A stretch of DNA of 64,000 nucleotides from Klebsiella africana (GCF_020526085.1 NZ_CP084874.1:124001-188000); one strand, 5' to 3'. Shown: positions 39,011 through 48,365, counted from the first letter of the stretch. Program-made: numbers and translations. The notes: a model not told the origin generated them from the sequence alone.

Positions 39011-39033
39011 TGCCCCCTTAATTGCGGGGGGCA
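39011..39033 (-). promoter_or_regulatory. Hairpin masking the trmL ribosome binding site
   Basis: In the trmL mRNA, TGCCCCC is followed by CGCAATTA and then AGGGGGCA just before the start codon. The perfect 7-bp G-C-rich stem covers the Shine-Dalgarno, so opening by heat, helicase or ligand would be needed for efficient initiation. Confidence 0.55.
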
Positions 39034-39054
39034 GAATAGCAGATATTTGGCGAA

Positions 39055-39217
39055 CCCTCACCCCGGCCCTCTCCCAAAGGGAGAGGGGGAGACCGGCGCT
39101 GACTGGTGAGCCGGAGGGGGCTGGTAAAGGGAACTCCCTCACCCCGGCCCTCTCCCAAAGGGAGAGGGGGAAAATCGGTGCCGGTCGGTGGGCTGGCGGG
39201 GGCTGGTAAAGGACTAC
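39055..39217. repeat. Imperfect tandem repeat, two units of about 81 bases
   Basis: Unit 1 (39055-39135) and unit 2 (39136-39217) each begin CCCTCACCCCGGCCCTCTCC, hold the palindrome CCCTCTCCC-AAA-GGGAGAGGG and end GGGGCTGGTAAAGG. The middle parts have diverged. They occupy much of the 328-base gap 39009-39336, in which no gene is supported. A third, inverted copy lies at 39287-39321. Confidence 0.8.
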
Positions 39218-39286
39218 CCATCAGTCGATACTTCTCGTGGACAGAGGGTCAGGGAAACACCGCCGCTAACCTGTCTGCCGGACAGT

Positions 39287-39321
39287 CCCCTCTCCCTTTG
39301 GGAGAGGGTTAGGGTGAGGGG
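39287..39321. repeat. Inverted copy of the CCCTCTCC palindromic repeat
   Basis: CCCCTCTCCCTTTGGGAGAG, then GGTTAGGGTGAGGGG. It is the reverse-oriented form of the two units just upstream, 15 bases from the lldD stop codon, where it could act as a 3' structure for lldD mRNA. Confidence 0.75.
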
Positions 39322-39336
39322 AGAGAATAACGCCTT

Positions 39337-40524
39337 CTACGCGGCGTTATTCTGCTTCAGCGCATCGAAGGTCTGCAGCGCTTCGGCATTCTGCACCAGC
39401 GAATCGCGGCTGATATCCGCGATGGTTTTTGCCCCGGTCAGGGTCATCGCCACTTTCATCTCTTTCTCGATAAGATTGAGTAGATTCGCCACCCCCTGCT
39501 TGCCGTGGGTCGCCAGGGCATACAGGTAAGCGCGGCCGAGCAGCACGCTGTCGGCGCCCAGGGCGATCATCCGCACCACGTCGAGCCCGTTGCGGATGCC
39601 GCTGTCGGCGAGAATAGTGATATCGCCTTTCACCGCGTCGGCAATCGCCGGCAGGGCGCGGGCCGAGGAGAGCACGCCATCGAGCTGGCGGCCACCGTGG
39701 TTGGAAACCACAATACCGTCGGCGCCGAAGCGCACCGCGTCGCGAGCGTCTTCTGGATCGAGGATCCCTTTGATCACCATCGGACCGTCCCAGAAATCGC
39801 GGATCCACTCCAGGTCTTTCCATGAAATCGACGGATCGAAGTTATTCGCCAGCCAGCCGATGTAATCCTCAAGCCCGGTCGGTTTGCCGAGATAGGTGGA
39901 GATATTCCCCAAATCGTGCGGACGGCCGTTGAGGCCGACGTCCCACGCCCACTGCGGATGGGTAACCGCCTGCCAGTAGCGGCGCAGGGCGGCGTTTGGG
40001 CCGCTCATGCCGGAATGGGCATCGCGGTAGCGGGCGCCAGGAGTCGGCATATCGACGGTAAAGACCAGCGTCGAGCAGCCGGCGGCTTTGGCGCGCTCCA
40101 GCGCATTGCGCATAAAGCCGCGGTCGCGCAGGACGTACAGCTGGAACCACATCGGGCGCTTGATGGTCGGGGCGACCTCTTCGATCGGGCAGACGGAAAC
40201 GGTAGAGAGGGTGAACGGAATGCCTTTCTCATCCGCCGCGCCAGCGGCCTGCACTTCGCCGCGGCGGGCGTACATCCCGCACAGTCCGACCGGCGCCAGC
40301 GCCGTCGGCATCGCCAGCTTCTCGTTGAATAACGTCGTTTCCAGGCTCAGATCCGACATATTGCGCAAAATACGCTGGCGCAGAGCGACATCGGAGAGAT
40401 CTTCCACGTTGCGGCGCAGGGTGTGTTCGGCATAAGCCCCGCCGTCGATATAGTGGAACAGAAACGGCGGCAGGATACGCTGGGCGGCGGCGCGATAGTC
40501 GCTGGCGGCGGAAATAATCATCAC
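39337..40524 (-). CDS. lldD: L-lactate dehydrogenase (FMN, quinone-dependent)
   Basis: A membrane-associated flavoprotein oxidising L-lactate to pyruvate and passing electrons to quinone. The 395 residues are close to E. coli LldD (396). FMN alpha-hydroxyacid oxidase motifs: [43 protein letters not shown] (Lys) and the active-site His/Arg in [12 protein letters not shown]. It is last in lldPRD and overlaps lldR by 4 bases. Confidence 0.97.
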   Translation of the reverse strand: MMIISAASDYRAAAQRILPPFLFHYIDGGAYAEHTLRRNVEDLSDVALRQRILRNMSDLSLETTLFNEKLAMPTALAPVGLCGMYARRGEVQAAGAADEKGIPFTLSTVSVCPIEEVAPTIKRPMWFQLYVLRDRGFMRNALERAKAAGCSTLVFTVDMPTPGARYRDAHSGMSGPNAALRRYWQAVTHPQWAWDVGLNGRPHDLGNISTYLGKPTGLEDYIGWLANNFDPSISWKDLEWIRDFWDGPMVIKGILDPEDARDAVRFGADGIVVSNHGGRQLDGVLSSARALPAIADAVKGDITILADSGIRNGLDVVRMIALGADSVLLGRAYLYALATHGKQGVANLLNLIEKEMKVAMTLTGAKTIADISRDSLVQNAEALQTFDALKQNNAA

Positions 40525-41294
40525 GAATTCTCCCTGGAATGTTCATTGTGGTCACCGGGCAGGCGGGTAATTCGCGCCTGGCGGGCCTGGTCTTCATCAA
40601 AACGTTTAATGGTGGCGTGGACAAAACCTAAGTGGCCCATCATCGCCTGGCGCGCCGCCTCGGCGTCACCGGCAACAATGGCCTCCATAACGGCCTGGTG
40701 TTGTTCGGTCAAACGGGCAAACACCGGCGGCACCAGATACATGCGCTGGCGGCTCTGCTTAACGGAGGAGTGCAGCAGGTCGAAAAAGCCGCGCATGGTT
40801 TGCAGGAGCACTACGTTATGCGAGGCTTCGGCGATCGCCAGATGGAAGCGAACATCCGCCTGCGAGGCAATATCCGGGTCTTCACTCTGGGTCGCTTCAA
40901 AGCACAGGCGAATTTTTTCTTTATCGGCGTCGGTGGCCCGCATCGCCGCGTGCCACGCGGTGCTGGCTTCGATGGCGTGACGGGCTTCGAGGATATCGAA
41001 GCTGTAGTCCGGGTCATCGGCCAGCAGCGTCTTCAGCGGCTGGACGATGTTTTGCTCTGACCACGGCTCATGCTGAAAGCGGACGAAGGTGCCGCCGCCG
41101 CGACGGCTCAGCAGCACTCCTTCATTGACCAGCATCGCCAGCGCTTCGCGCAGGGAATTGCGCGAGACGCCGAGCTGGGCGGCGAGCTGGCGCTCGGCGG
41201 GCAGTCGCATGCCCGCCTCCAGCTGTTGTTCTTCAATCAGCGCCCGGACGCGACGCGCTACGTCGTCGGCCAGGCGTTTAGGCATCACTATCAC
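40521..41294 (-). CDS. lldR: Lactate-responsive transcriptional regulator LldR
   Basis: A GntR-family (FadR-type) regulator of the lld operon, with L-lactate as effector. The 257 residues have an N-terminal winged helix ([19 protein letters not shown], then [12 protein letters not shown]) and a C-terminal FCD ligand domain containing [14 protein letters not shown]. The start is a GTG at 41294 overlapping the lldP stop in GTGA, which gives MIVMPKRL as in E. coli (MIVLPRRL); an ATG three codons later is the alternative. Two matching operators lie upstream of lldP. Confidence 0.96.
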   Translation of the reverse strand: MIVMPKRLADDVARRVRALIEEQQLEAGMRLPAERQLAAQLGVSRNSLREALAMLVNEGVLLSRRGGGTFVRFQHEPWSEQNIVQPLKTLLADDPDYSFDILEARHAIEASTAWHAAMRATDADKEKIRLCFEATQSEDPDIASQADVRFHLAIAEASHNVVLLQTMRGFFDLLHSSVKQSRQRMYLVPPVFARLTEQHQAVMEAIVAGDAEAARQAMMGHLGFVHATIKRFDEDQARQARITRLPGDHNEHSRENS

Positions 41295-42946
41295 GGGATC
41301 ATCCAGGTTAAAACGTAGGCCTGCAGCGTGGTGATCAGCCCCACCATGCAGGTGAAGATCAGGCTGTGTTTGACGGTAAAGCGGAACAGATCCGACTCTT
41401 TACCCACCAGGCCTACCGCGGCGCAGGCGATAGCGATCGACTGCGGGGAAATCATCTTGCCGGTAACGCCGCCGGTGGTATTGGCTGCGACCAGCAGGAT
41501 ATCGGAGACGCCAATCTGCTGCGCGGCCGTTGCCTGCAGCGCGGCGAACAGGGCGTTAGACGAGGTGTCCGATCCGGTCAGGAATACCCCCAGCCAGCCA
41601 AGGAACGGTGAGAAGAAGGTAAACGCGTGGCCGGTATGGGCCAGCGCCAGGGCCAGGGTCGACGACAGCCCGGAGTAGTTAGAGATAAAGGCGAACGCTA
41701 GTACCATCCCGATAGAATAGATCGGCAGCGCCAGATCCTTCAGCGTCCCGGCGAAGGTGGTCAGCGCGTCTTTCGGCTTCATGCGTAGCCAGACGATGGA
41801 CAGCAGGGCTGCGAACAGAATGGCGGTGCCGGTTGCCGACAGCCAGTCGAATTTATACACCGCGGCGTATGGCGTCGCGGCGCTAACCACCGGCGGCATA
41901 CGGGCAACCATTTTGTCGAGGAACGGCACTGAAATATTGATGACGAAGTCATACATTGCGCCGCCCGGTGCGAACAGCGCTTTAAACGGCGGTACGCTCC
42001 ACAGGGTCACGGTGGCGGTCAGGAACAGGAACGGCGACCAGGCGCGGATCACTTGTCCCGCCGTGTAGCGTGTGCGGGCCAGCGTCATATCCACCTGCGA
42101 GGCGCCGATGTCGCCAAAGCGGAAGATGCGTACCGGCTGCCAGCGTTTGAGGAACAGGGTCAGACAGACCAGGGAGACCAGCGACGAGATGATGTCCGGC
42201 AGCTCCGGGCCAAGGAAGTTCGAGCTGAGGTACTGGGCAATAGCGAACGAGCCACCCGCCACTATCACCGCCGGCCAGGTCTCTTTAATGCCCCGCCAGC
42301 CGTCCATAATCGCCATGATCCAGAACAGTACGATAATGGTCAGGAACGGCAGCTGACGGCCCACCATCTGGCCGATGGCGAAGCTATCGATACCGGTCAC
42401 CTGGCCGGCGACCAGAATCGGGATGCCCATCGCGCCGAAGGCCACCGGCGCGGTGTTGACGATCAGGCACAGGCCAGCCGCATACAGCGGGTTAAACCCG
42501 AGACCAACCAGCAGCGCGGCGGTAATGGCGACCGGCGCGCCGAAACCCGCCGCCCCTTCGAGAAAGGCGCCGAAGGAGAAGCCGACGATCAGCATCTGCA
42601 GGCGCTGGTCCGGCGTAATCGACAGAATCGATGAGCGGATGATGTCGAACTGCCCGGTCTTCACCGAGATTTTATAGACAAAGACCGCGGCGATAATAAT
42701 CCACGCGATAGGCCACAGGCCGTAGAAGAAGCCGTAGACCACCGAGGCTAAGGCGCGGTCCACCGGCATTTTATAGAACAGCAAGGCGACGACCAGCGCG
42801 ATTGCGACGGTCCAGGTAGCAGCGATATAGCCTTTCAGTTTGAGCTTAATCAGCGCAAAAAAGAAAAACAGAATCGGTAGCGATGCGATAAGACTGGATA
42901 ACCAGATATTACCGGCGGGATCGTAGTTTTGTTGCCAGAGATTCAT
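41291..42946 (-). CDS. lldP: L-lactate permease
   Basis: An inner-membrane proton symporter for L-lactate (also glycolate and D-lactate in E. coli). The 551 residues equal E. coli LldP, with 12 or more hydrophobic segments and the conserved [20 protein letters not shown] and [15 protein letters not shown]. The start [13 protein letters not shown] at 42946 follows GGAGA; a 37-codon open stretch upstream is ignored. It is first gene of lldPRD. Confidence 0.97.
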   Translation of the reverse strand: MNLWQQNYDPAGNIWLSSLIASLPILFFFFALIKLKLKGYIAATWTVAIALVVALLFYKMPVDRALASVVYGFFYGLWPIAWIIIAAVFVYKISVKTGQFDIIRSSILSITPDQRLQMLIVGFSFGAFLEGAAGFGAPVAITAALLVGLGFNPLYAAGLCLIVNTAPVAFGAMGIPILVAGQVTGIDSFAIGQMVGRQLPFLTIIVLFWIMAIMDGWRGIKETWPAVIVAGGSFAIAQYLSSNFLGPELPDIISSLVSLVCLTLFLKRWQPVRIFRFGDIGASQVDMTLARTRYTAGQVIRAWSPFLFLTATVTLWSVPPFKALFAPGGAMYDFVINISVPFLDKMVARMPPVVSAATPYAAVYKFDWLSATGTAILFAALLSIVWLRMKPKDALTTFAGTLKDLALPIYSIGMVLAFAFISNYSGLSSTLALALAHTGHAFTFFSPFLGWLGVFLTGSDTSSNALFAALQATAAQQIGVSDILLVAANTTGGVTGKMISPQSIAIACAAVGLVGKESDLFRFTVKHSLIFTCMVGLITTLQAYVLTWMIP

Positions 42947-43017
42947 GCAGGGTCTCCATCGGGCCGCCAGGAGAGGAGGGCTGAGTCTGCGCTCATTGCC
43001 GCTCGCATCCTGGGTAA

Positions 43018-43034
43018 AATTGGCCCGGCCAATT
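43018..43034. promoter_or_regulatory. LldR operator, downstream copy
   Basis: AATTGGCC-C-GGCCAATT, a perfect 17-base palindrome, 72 bases before the lldP start. It resembles the E. coli LldR operators (AATTGG...CCAATT type). Confidence 0.75.
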
Positions 43035-43142
43035 AGGGGTAGCAGGATTGATGACAACGAATGGTTAATCAGATGTTGCTCTTAAGCAACGTGTTTGTGA
43101 TAGATTTTGATGGATTTGTGAACTGTCGGGGGTAGATGAAAT

Positions 43143-43159
43143 TATTGGTTGGACCAATC
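43143..43159. promoter_or_regulatory. LldR operator, upstream copy
   Basis: ATTGGT-TGG-ACCAAT lies at 43144-43158. Its centre is 125 bases from the other operator. E. coli lld has two operators at about this spacing flanking the promoter, so the lldP promoter should lie between them. GTTAATC at 43064-43070 resembles half of an ArcA site. Confidence 0.75.
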
Positions 43160-43200
43160 GGCCTGGCTGAAGATAAAAAGTGGGGAGTGAAGCTAGAATG

Positions 43201-43222
43201 GCCCTCTCCGCACGGAGAGGGC
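43201..43222. repeat. CCCTCTCC palindrome between lldP and yibL
   Basis: GCCCTCTCCG-CA-CGGAGAGGGC, a perfect 10-bp stem followed by TGGGGA, belongs to the dispersed palindrome family. It lies 6 bases past the yibL stop and may end yibL mRNA, although there is no U tract. Confidence 0.65.
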
Positions 43223-43228
43223 TGGGGA

Positions 43229-43591
43229 TCAGAATTCGCTGCGGGCGAAACCGGTCATCTCTTTCAGACCCATTTCCCGGCCCAGGGCGGTCATCGGATG
43301 GACCACCACCAGACCGCGGACGCTTTTTTTCAGTTTGCCCATATCGGCCTGCTCTTTTTTGGTAATCGCGCGGCGGAACGGCAGACTCATCAGCTTCTGT
43401 GCCTCTTTGCTCAGCTTCTGGCTCTGGACGGAACGCAGACGTTCAATCTCCGTTTCCAGAGTGGCTTTTTCTTTTTCCAGCTCAGCGTATTTGTCGGCGG
43501 CTTCCACCAGCGACAGCTCGGCTTGCTGGTGGCGGATGGCGTCGAGACGATCGCTCAGACGCTTGATTTCATTCTTTTCGACTTCTTTCAT
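43229..43591 (-). CDS. yibL: Ribosome-associated protein YibL (DUF2810)
   Basis: The 120-residue protein is highly charged. The first 60 residues form a coiled coil ([37 protein letters not shown]) and the rest is basic ([20 protein letters not shown]). E. coli YibL copurifies with ribosomal particles; its function is unknown. It is monocistronic and divergent from yibT across 272 AT-rich bases. Confidence 0.93.
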   Translation of the reverse strand: MKEVEKNEIKRLSDRLDAIRHQQAELSLVEAADKYAELEKEKATLETEIERLRSVQSQKLSKEAQKLMSLPFRRAITKKEQADMGKLKKSVRGLVVVHPMTALGREMGLKEMTGFARSEF

Positions 43592-43863
43592 GGTGATTTG
43601 ATCTGTTAATAAAGGGGCTTCATTCGCCTATAGTATGTGCCGTGACCGCTATTGTTGATAGCTATTTATCAAAAATTCGCCGTTTGTCGCCCGCGGAATG
43701 CAATATCATTCATCGCTAATAATTTGAATTTTATTAATATTCTGCCTAATACCCCTTCTAATTTCATTTCTGTGAAGCCTGTCGGCGGATAAGCACGTTT
43801 TCCTTAACCCGCGCCGGTGAATTGGCTAATGCTTAATCAGATTATTCCCAAAAGGAGGACGTG
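43592..43863. other. Divergent intergenic region yibL-yibT
   Basis: The 272 bases are AT-rich in the middle (43720-43745) and presumably carry both promoters. I see no clear operator, RNA gene or further reading frame. AAAAGGAGGA before yibT is a near-perfect Shine-Dalgarno. Confidence 0.5.
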
Positions 43864-44088
43864 ATGGCAAAGATCGGCGACGGCGTACCACGTTTAATCG
43901 ACAAAGCGGTTGATTTTATGGCTTCCAGTCAGGCGTTTATGGAGTATTTGAAAAAGTCTCCGCGTCTGCAGCATGTACCGCGAGACATCCCTCAGGATAA
44001 GGAAGCATTGTTTCTGCAGCGTCTGGAATATTATCGTCAGCTTTACCGGCCGACCTGCGACCAGACGGAGCCGGAATCAGAGCGTTGA
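43864..44088 (+). CDS. yibT: Small conserved protein YibT
   Basis: A 74-residue cytoplasmic protein found next to mtlR in enterobacteria. It contains [24 protein letters not shown] and [15 protein letters not shown], both close to E. coli YibT (69 residues). No known domain. The ATG at 43864 lies 5 bases after AAGGAGGA; a GTG one codon earlier is also open. Its last 12 bases overlap the end of mtlR on the other strand. Confidence 0.88.
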   Translation: MAKIGDGVPRLIDKAVDFMASSQAFMEYLKKSPRLQHVPRDIPQDKEALFLQRLEYYRQLYRPTCDQTEPESER

Positions 44089-44676
44089 TTTCTGGAAGGC
44101 TTTTTTTAAGCTGATTCGTGAAATCAGCTCAGTCAGGGACAACACCATTGTTGAGCGCACCATCTGCTGGTAACGCAGCTTCTGCATTGCCAGCAGTTCT
44201 GCATCGCTGTCATCAAACTGCGGCGTTGGCGGCAGGGCGGTGACGCAGTGCAGCTCGCCGAACGGACCGATAATTTCGTCGTCGGTGAAGCTGTACTCAT
44301 TGCCGTCGTGGTTAAGCTCTTCGCGCAGGGCCATCAGCAGTTCAGCGTCTTCATACTCGGCACGACTTATCACCCCAAGGCCATAAATCAGCTTCAGGCG
44401 TACAGAGAGATCGCCGAGCGGCCCGCTGCCCTCCAGCAAGGGCTCGACGGCGTATTTCACCGCGTAGTCGTCTTTACGGAACACCTGAAGCACCAGAATA
44501 TTGACCGCTTCCGTTAACAGCTCGACGGTGGCGATCAGGAAGCTTCGTACGGTTTTGCCAGCATTCAGACGCTCAAGCACACGGTTTTCAAATGCTTGTG
44601 TTTCTTCCATCATTGCCTGCATATCTGACAGGAGTCGTAATGGGCGCGACGTTGGTCGCGCCAGGTTGTGCATCAT
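44077..44676 (-). CDS. mtlR: Mannitol operon repressor MtlR
   Basis: Represses the mannitol operon; an all-helical protein without a classical helix-turn-helix. The 199 residues include [38 protein letters not shown] and [19 protein letters not shown], matching E. coli MtlR (195), with a diverged N-terminus. It overlaps mtlD by 4 bases. Its 3' end overlaps that of yibT by 12 bases. Confidence 0.95.
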   Translation of the reverse strand: MMHNLARPTSRPLRLLSDMQAMMEETQAFENRVLERLNAGKTVRSFLIATVELLTEAVNILVLQVFRKDDYAVKYAVEPLLEGSGPLGDLSVRLKLIYGLGVISRAEYEDAELLMALREELNHDGNEYSFTDDEIIGPFGELHCVTALPPTPQFDDSDAELLAMQKLRYQQMVRSTMVLSLTELISRISLKKAFQKSTL

Positions 44677-45821
44677 TTTTCCGCGTTGTAGTCGTTAACG
44701 GCCTCCGCGACGACATCGCTTGCGGCGTCCAGGCCGGAAATCTGCGCCAGCGCGGCCTGCGGCCCCTTGTCGGCGATCAGCGCCGCCAGCTCCTGAGCCT
44801 GCGGATCGTCTTCGCTACGGAAATGCATCGCCGCCGCAATCCCTTTCACCAGGTTGCGATGCGGCAGACCGTATTCCAGTGTACCCAGCAGCGGCTTAAT
44901 TAAACGGTCGCCGGCGCTCAGTTTGCGCAGCGGCTGACGGCCAACGCGCTCAACATCGTCTTTCAGGTACGGGTTCTCGAAACGGCCAAGAATTTTCTGG
45001 ATATAAGCCGCGTGCTTCTGCGGGTCGAAGGCGTAACGTTTGATCAGCACCGCGCCGCTCTCCTCCATCGCGCCCTGCACGACGGCCCGAATTTTCTCGT
45101 CGAGGATCGCATCGCGAATCGTCTGGTGGCCCGCCAGTTTTCCGAGGTAGGCGGTTATAGCATGCCCGGTGTTCAAGGTGAAGAGCTTGCGCTCGACAAA
45201 TGCCATCAGGTTATCAGTTAATTCCATTCCCGGGATAGTCGGCAGCGCGCCTTTGAACTGAGTCTTATCGACAATCCACTCGCTGAAGGTTTCCACGGTG
45301 ACTTCCAGCGGGTCATGAGTGGCGGAAGCTGATGGCGGCACAATACGGTCAACGGCAGAGTCGACAAAGCCGATATGCGCTTCCACCCAGGCTTTATCTT
45401 CTTCCGCCAGCGCGTTAAAGACGTGGCCTTTTAACTGCGTGGTGCCGCGCACCATATTTTCGCAGGCGATGATGTTCAGCGGGCGTTCGGTGCCCTGCGC
45501 TTTGCGTTTCGCCAGCCCTTTGGCGATCGCTGGCGCGATGCGCTCGAGCACGACGGGACCGACGGCGGTGGTGACCAGATCCACCTCAGCGATCAGGTCC
45601 ACAACCTCATCGCTGATGCTGCTGACGGCATTGACGCCGGAGACGGTGTCCACCTGCTCATTCTCACCGACGACGTGAACCTGATAGCTATGACGGGCAT
45701 TCAGGGCATCAAGTACGGTCTGATTGACATCGGCAAACGTCAGTTCGATGCCCGCGTCGGCCAGCAATTTACCGATAAAGCCACGTCCGATATTACCTGC
45801 GCCAAAATGTAATGCTTTCAT
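44673..45821 (-). CDS. mtlD: Mannitol-1-phosphate 5-dehydrogenase
   Basis: Oxidises mannitol-1-phosphate with NAD to fructose-6-phosphate. The 382 residues equal E. coli MtlD. The NAD motif [20 protein letters not shown] begins at the start codon, which decides 45821 over an ATG five codons upstream. The long-chain polyol dehydrogenase signature follows ([16 protein letters not shown], with catalytic Lys/Asn/His). It is 100 bases downstream of mtlA across a region of competing hairpins. Confidence 0.97.
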   Translation of the reverse strand: MKALHFGAGNIGRGFIGKLLADAGIELTFADVNQTVLDALNARHSYQVHVVGENEQVDTVSGVNAVSSISDEVVDLIAEVDLVTTAVGPVVLERIAPAIAKGLAKRKAQGTERPLNIIACENMVRGTTQLKGHVFNALAEEDKAWVEAHIGFVDSAVDRIVPPSASATHDPLEVTVETFSEWIVDKTQFKGALPTIPGMELTDNLMAFVERKLFTLNTGHAITAYLGKLAGHQTIRDAILDEKIRAVVQGAMEESGAVLIKRYAFDPQKHAAYIQKILGRFENPYLKDDVERVGRQPLRKLSAGDRLIKPLLGTLEYGLPHRNLVKGIAAAMHFRSEDDPQAQELAALIADKGPQAALAQISGLDAASDVVAEAVNDYNAEK

Positions 45822-45851
45822 AGTATTAACCTTCAATTAATGTTTTTACCT

Positions 45852-45907
45852 GAGAGGGCTGGGGTGAGGCATTTCCCCTCACCCCAACCCTCTCCTAAAG
45901 GAGAGGG
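45852..45907. repeat. Competing hairpins between mtlA and mtlD
   Basis: Bases 45852-45869 (GAGAGGGCTGGGGTGAGG) pair with 45877-45894 (one mismatch, 7-base loop). Bases 45888-45895 (CCCTCTCC) can pair instead with 45900-45907 (GGAGAGGG, loop TAAA). The two stems share 45888-45894 and exclude each other. It belongs to the dispersed palindrome family. Confidence 0.75.
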
Positions 45908-45921
45908 TTGGATAGCGCTGA

Positions 45922-47829
45922 TTATTTATTTAGCAGTGCCAGAACTTCGTCGACGCTGGTGGTTTTCGCCAGGCGCTCAATCACGGTTTCGTCATCCAGG
46001 GCGTTAGTCAGACTGGTGATAACCTGAATGTGCTCGTTATTGCGAGCGGCGATGCCGATGACCAGACGCGCTACTTCATCTTCTTCTTCACCGAAGCGCA
46101 CGCCTTCCGGGTACTGGCAGAAGACGACGCCGGTTTTCAGCACGCGGTCCTTCGCTTCGATGGTGCCATGCGGTACCGCAATGGACTCGCCGAGATAGGT
46201 CGAGGTCAGTTTTTCGCGGTCCAGCATCGCCTGCACATATTCCGGCTCAACGTAACCGCCTTTCACCAGCTGCTCACCGGCGAAGCGAATCGCTTCTTCC
46301 TTGGTGGCCGCTTTGCGTCCGAGGAAGATGTTATCCGCGCCCAGCTGGAACAGGTTTTTGTTAGTATCGTCAAAGCTGTCTTTCAGGCTATCGGTGACTT
46401 TGACTTCGTTGTCGATGTGGCGCTGGGCCGCGACCAGGCGCTCAGTCAGACTGGTGTACAGACCGCTGTCGAGGAAGTTGGTCAGCGAAATATGCTGCGC
46501 CTGCGGTACCTGGCGCATGGCGCGCTCGGTAAGGTCGCGGTGGGTGATGACCAGGTCAACATCCGGCGGCAGATTATTGATTGCGCTGTTGGTGACCGAA
46601 ATCTGGCTCAGCCCGGCATCCTGCACTTTCTTGCGCAGTACCCCGGCGCCCATGGCGCTGGAACCCATCCCGGCGTCGCAGGCGACGATGATTTTACGCA
46701 CATGGCTCAGGTCGTTGGTGACATTACCGGCCGCCAGCGGGCTGGCGCCTTTGGATTCCGCTTTCATGTCATGCATACGACGCGTTGCGGCTTCGATATC
46801 GTCTTCTTCTTTGACTTTACTGGTCTTGAGCAGAACCGCAGAGACCACAAAGGAGACCGCCATCGCTGCGATAATCGCTGCGATGTTAGCGAAGTAGGCG
46901 CCTTTCGGCGTCATCGCCAGTACCGCCAGAATGGAACCCGGGGAAGCCGGGGAAACCAGACCGCCATTGAGGATAGTCAGGGTGAAGACACCGGTCATCC
47001 CGCCGAGGATAACGGCCAGGATCAGGCGCGGGTTCATCAGCACGTACGGGAAGTAGATTTCATGGATACCGCCCAGGAAGTGGATGATAGCCGCCCCGCC
47101 TGCAGACTGTTTTGCGCTGCCGCGGCCAAAGAACATGTACGCCAGCAGAACGCCCATCCCCGGACCCGGGTTAGCTTCAATCAGGAAGAAGATGGATTTA
47201 CCCAGCTCATGGGACTGCTGAATACCCAGCGGCGAGAAGATACCGTGGTTGATGGCGTTGTTAAGGAACAGGATTTTTGCCGGTTCGACGAAGATAGACG
47301 CCAGCGGCAGCATGTCGTGCGCCACCATAAAGTTAACGCCAGCCGCCAGAATTTTCGACAGAACTTCGACCGCCGGGCCAATGCCGAGGAAGGCCAGAAT
47401 GGCGAGGATCATCCCGATGATGCCGGCGGAGAAGTTATTCACCAGCATTTCAAAACCGGATTTGATCTTACCGTCTACCCAGTTATCGAATTTCTTGATG
47501 CAGTAGCCGCCCAGCGGGCCGGCAATCATGGAGCCGAGGAACATCGGCATGTCCGCGCCGACGATAACGCCCATGGTGGTGATCGCCCCGACCACGCCGC
47601 CACGTTCGCCGCCGACTAATTTACCGCCGGTGTAACCGATCAGCAGCGGCAGCAGATAGGTGATCATCGGACCGACCAGCTTCGCCAGCGTTTCGTTTGG
47701 CAACCACCCTGTCGGAATGAAAAGTGCAGTGATGATACCCCACGCGATAAACGCGCCGATATTTGGCATCACCATATTGCTGAGGAAACGACCAAAGCTT
47801 TGCACCTTGATCTTGATATCGGATGACAT
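45922..47829 (-). CDS. mtlA: PTS mannitol transporter subunit IICBA
   Basis: Takes up and phosphorylates mannitol to mannitol-1-phosphate. The 635 residues (E. coli 637) hold a membrane IIC domain (1 to about 345) with GGIHEIYFPYVLMNP. The IIB domain has the phospho-Cys in IVACDAGMGSSAMGAG (about residue 384), and the IIA domain the phospho-His in SIAVPHGTIEAKDR (about residue 553). It is first gene of mtlADR, preceded by four CRP sites and so under strong cAMP-CRP control. Confidence 0.98.
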   Translation of the reverse strand: MSSDIKIKVQSFGRFLSNMVMPNIGAFIAWGIITALFIPTGWLPNETLAKLVGPMITYLLPLLIGYTGGKLVGGERGGVVGAITTMGVIVGADMPMFLGSMIAGPLGGYCIKKFDNWVDGKIKSGFEMLVNNFSAGIIGMILAILAFLGIGPAVEVLSKILAAGVNFMVAHDMLPLASIFVEPAKILFLNNAINHGIFSPLGIQQSHELGKSIFFLIEANPGPGMGVLLAYMFFGRGSAKQSAGGAAIIHFLGGIHEIYFPYVLMNPRLILAVILGGMTGVFTLTILNGGLVSPASPGSILAVLAMTPKGAYFANIAAIIAAMAVSFVVSAVLLKTSKVKEEDDIEAATRRMHDMKAESKGASPLAAGNVTNDLSHVRKIIVACDAGMGSSAMGAGVLRKKVQDAGLSQISVTNSAINNLPPDVDLVITHRDLTERAMRQVPQAQHISLTNFLDSGLYTSLTERLVAAQRHIDNEVKVTDSLKDSFDDTNKNLFQLGADNIFLGRKAATKEEAIRFAGEQLVKGGYVEPEYVQAMLDREKLTSTYLGESIAVPHGTIEAKDRVLKTGVVFCQYPEGVRFGEEEDEVARLVIGIAARNNEHIQVITSLTNALDDETVIERLAKTTSVDEVLALLNK

Positions 47830-47974
47830 AAAACACCCCTTCTTCTGTTTTGCGTAGCGCGCAGGCTAAAAGCCCGAGGTTTGTTGTTAATGTGGCGGCA
47901 GAGGTAGCCGGGCCCTGATTGATAGTGCGAAATCTGGCACTGAATCGTTAAGCTGTCCAGCGGGTGCCTTTTTA

Positions 47975-47990
47975 TGTGACATGCATCACA
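47975..47990. promoter_or_regulatory. CRP site 1 upstream of mtlA
   Basis: TGTGA-CATGCA-TCACA, a perfect match to the CRP consensus halves. It is the closest to mtlA and a likely class II activator site. Confidence 0.88.
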
Positions 47991-48018
47991 TGAATATAGG
48001 GGGCTGAGCGTGTTTTAT

Positions 48019-48034
48019 AGTGACTTTGATCACA
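48019..48034. promoter_or_regulatory. CRP site 2 upstream of mtlA
   Basis: AGTGA-CTTTGA-TCACA, one mismatch from the consensus halves, centred 44 bases from site 1. Confidence 0.8.
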
Positions 48035-48091
48035 TAATGCTTGTGTAAAAAAACAACACAGTGCCTTTTTAGCCGCTCATCCGCTTTTTTG

Positions 48092-48107
48092 TGTGATATT
48101 TGTCACA
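48092..48107. promoter_or_regulatory. CRP site 3 upstream of mtlA
   Basis: TGTGA-TATTTG-TCACA, perfect halves, centred 73 bases from site 2. Confidence 0.85.
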
Positions 48108-48135
48108 ATTTCGTTTCGTGGTTTTGTTGTTTGTT

Positions 48136-48151
48136 TGTGATTTTGATCACA
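48136..48151. promoter_or_regulatory. CRP site 4 upstream of mtlA
   Basis: TGTGA-TTTTGA-TCACA, perfect halves, centred 44 bases from site 3. It could also serve yibI, whose start is 215 bases away on the other strand. Confidence 0.85.
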
Positions 48152-48365
48152 AAGAATTTCGCGAGCGATTTACCCGGCTGTGATCTCGGCCCGGTTTTGC
48201 TTCCAGGGCGCGGAGCTCTGTAACTAAGCAACCTTGGCTGCTGAATAACTTTTTTACGCCGGATGGCAAAAATGAAAGGCGTGAATTATGCTCAAAATAG
48301 CGGCCTGGATATCAGCGGGTTGTGAATAAAATCATATAAGTGATTAGCGTAAAGCCGAGGGAATT

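Larger units (their letters stand above)
47830..48365. promoter_or_regulatory. mtlA upstream regulatory region (536 bases, no gene)
   Basis: No supported gene. It contains four CRP sites (47975-47990, 48019-48034, 48092-48107, 48136-48151) and is T-rich between 48061 and 48160. The mtlA start of transcription is expected about 40 bases from the nearest CRP centre, around 47940. The far part, 48160-48365, serves yibI; nothing clear was recognised there. Confidence 0.7.

Noticed and set aside
39018..39312. Small open frames in the repeat region before lldD
   Set aside because: They are Pro/Gly/Arg/Leu translations of tandem GC-rich repeats on both strands with no ribosome binding sites.
39055..39321. 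Possible CRISPR-like repeats
   Set aside because: Only two direct copies plus one inverted copy, each with diverged internal sequence and no uniform spacers; no cas genes are in the window.
43080..43125. CRP site upstream of lldP
   Set aside because: TGTGATAGATTTTGATG has only one good half-site.
46030..47619. A 529-codon open frame antisense to mtlA
   Set aside because: It is the complement of a strongly conserved gene, with biased composition (Asp/Gln/Arg/His-rich) and no membrane or domain signature.
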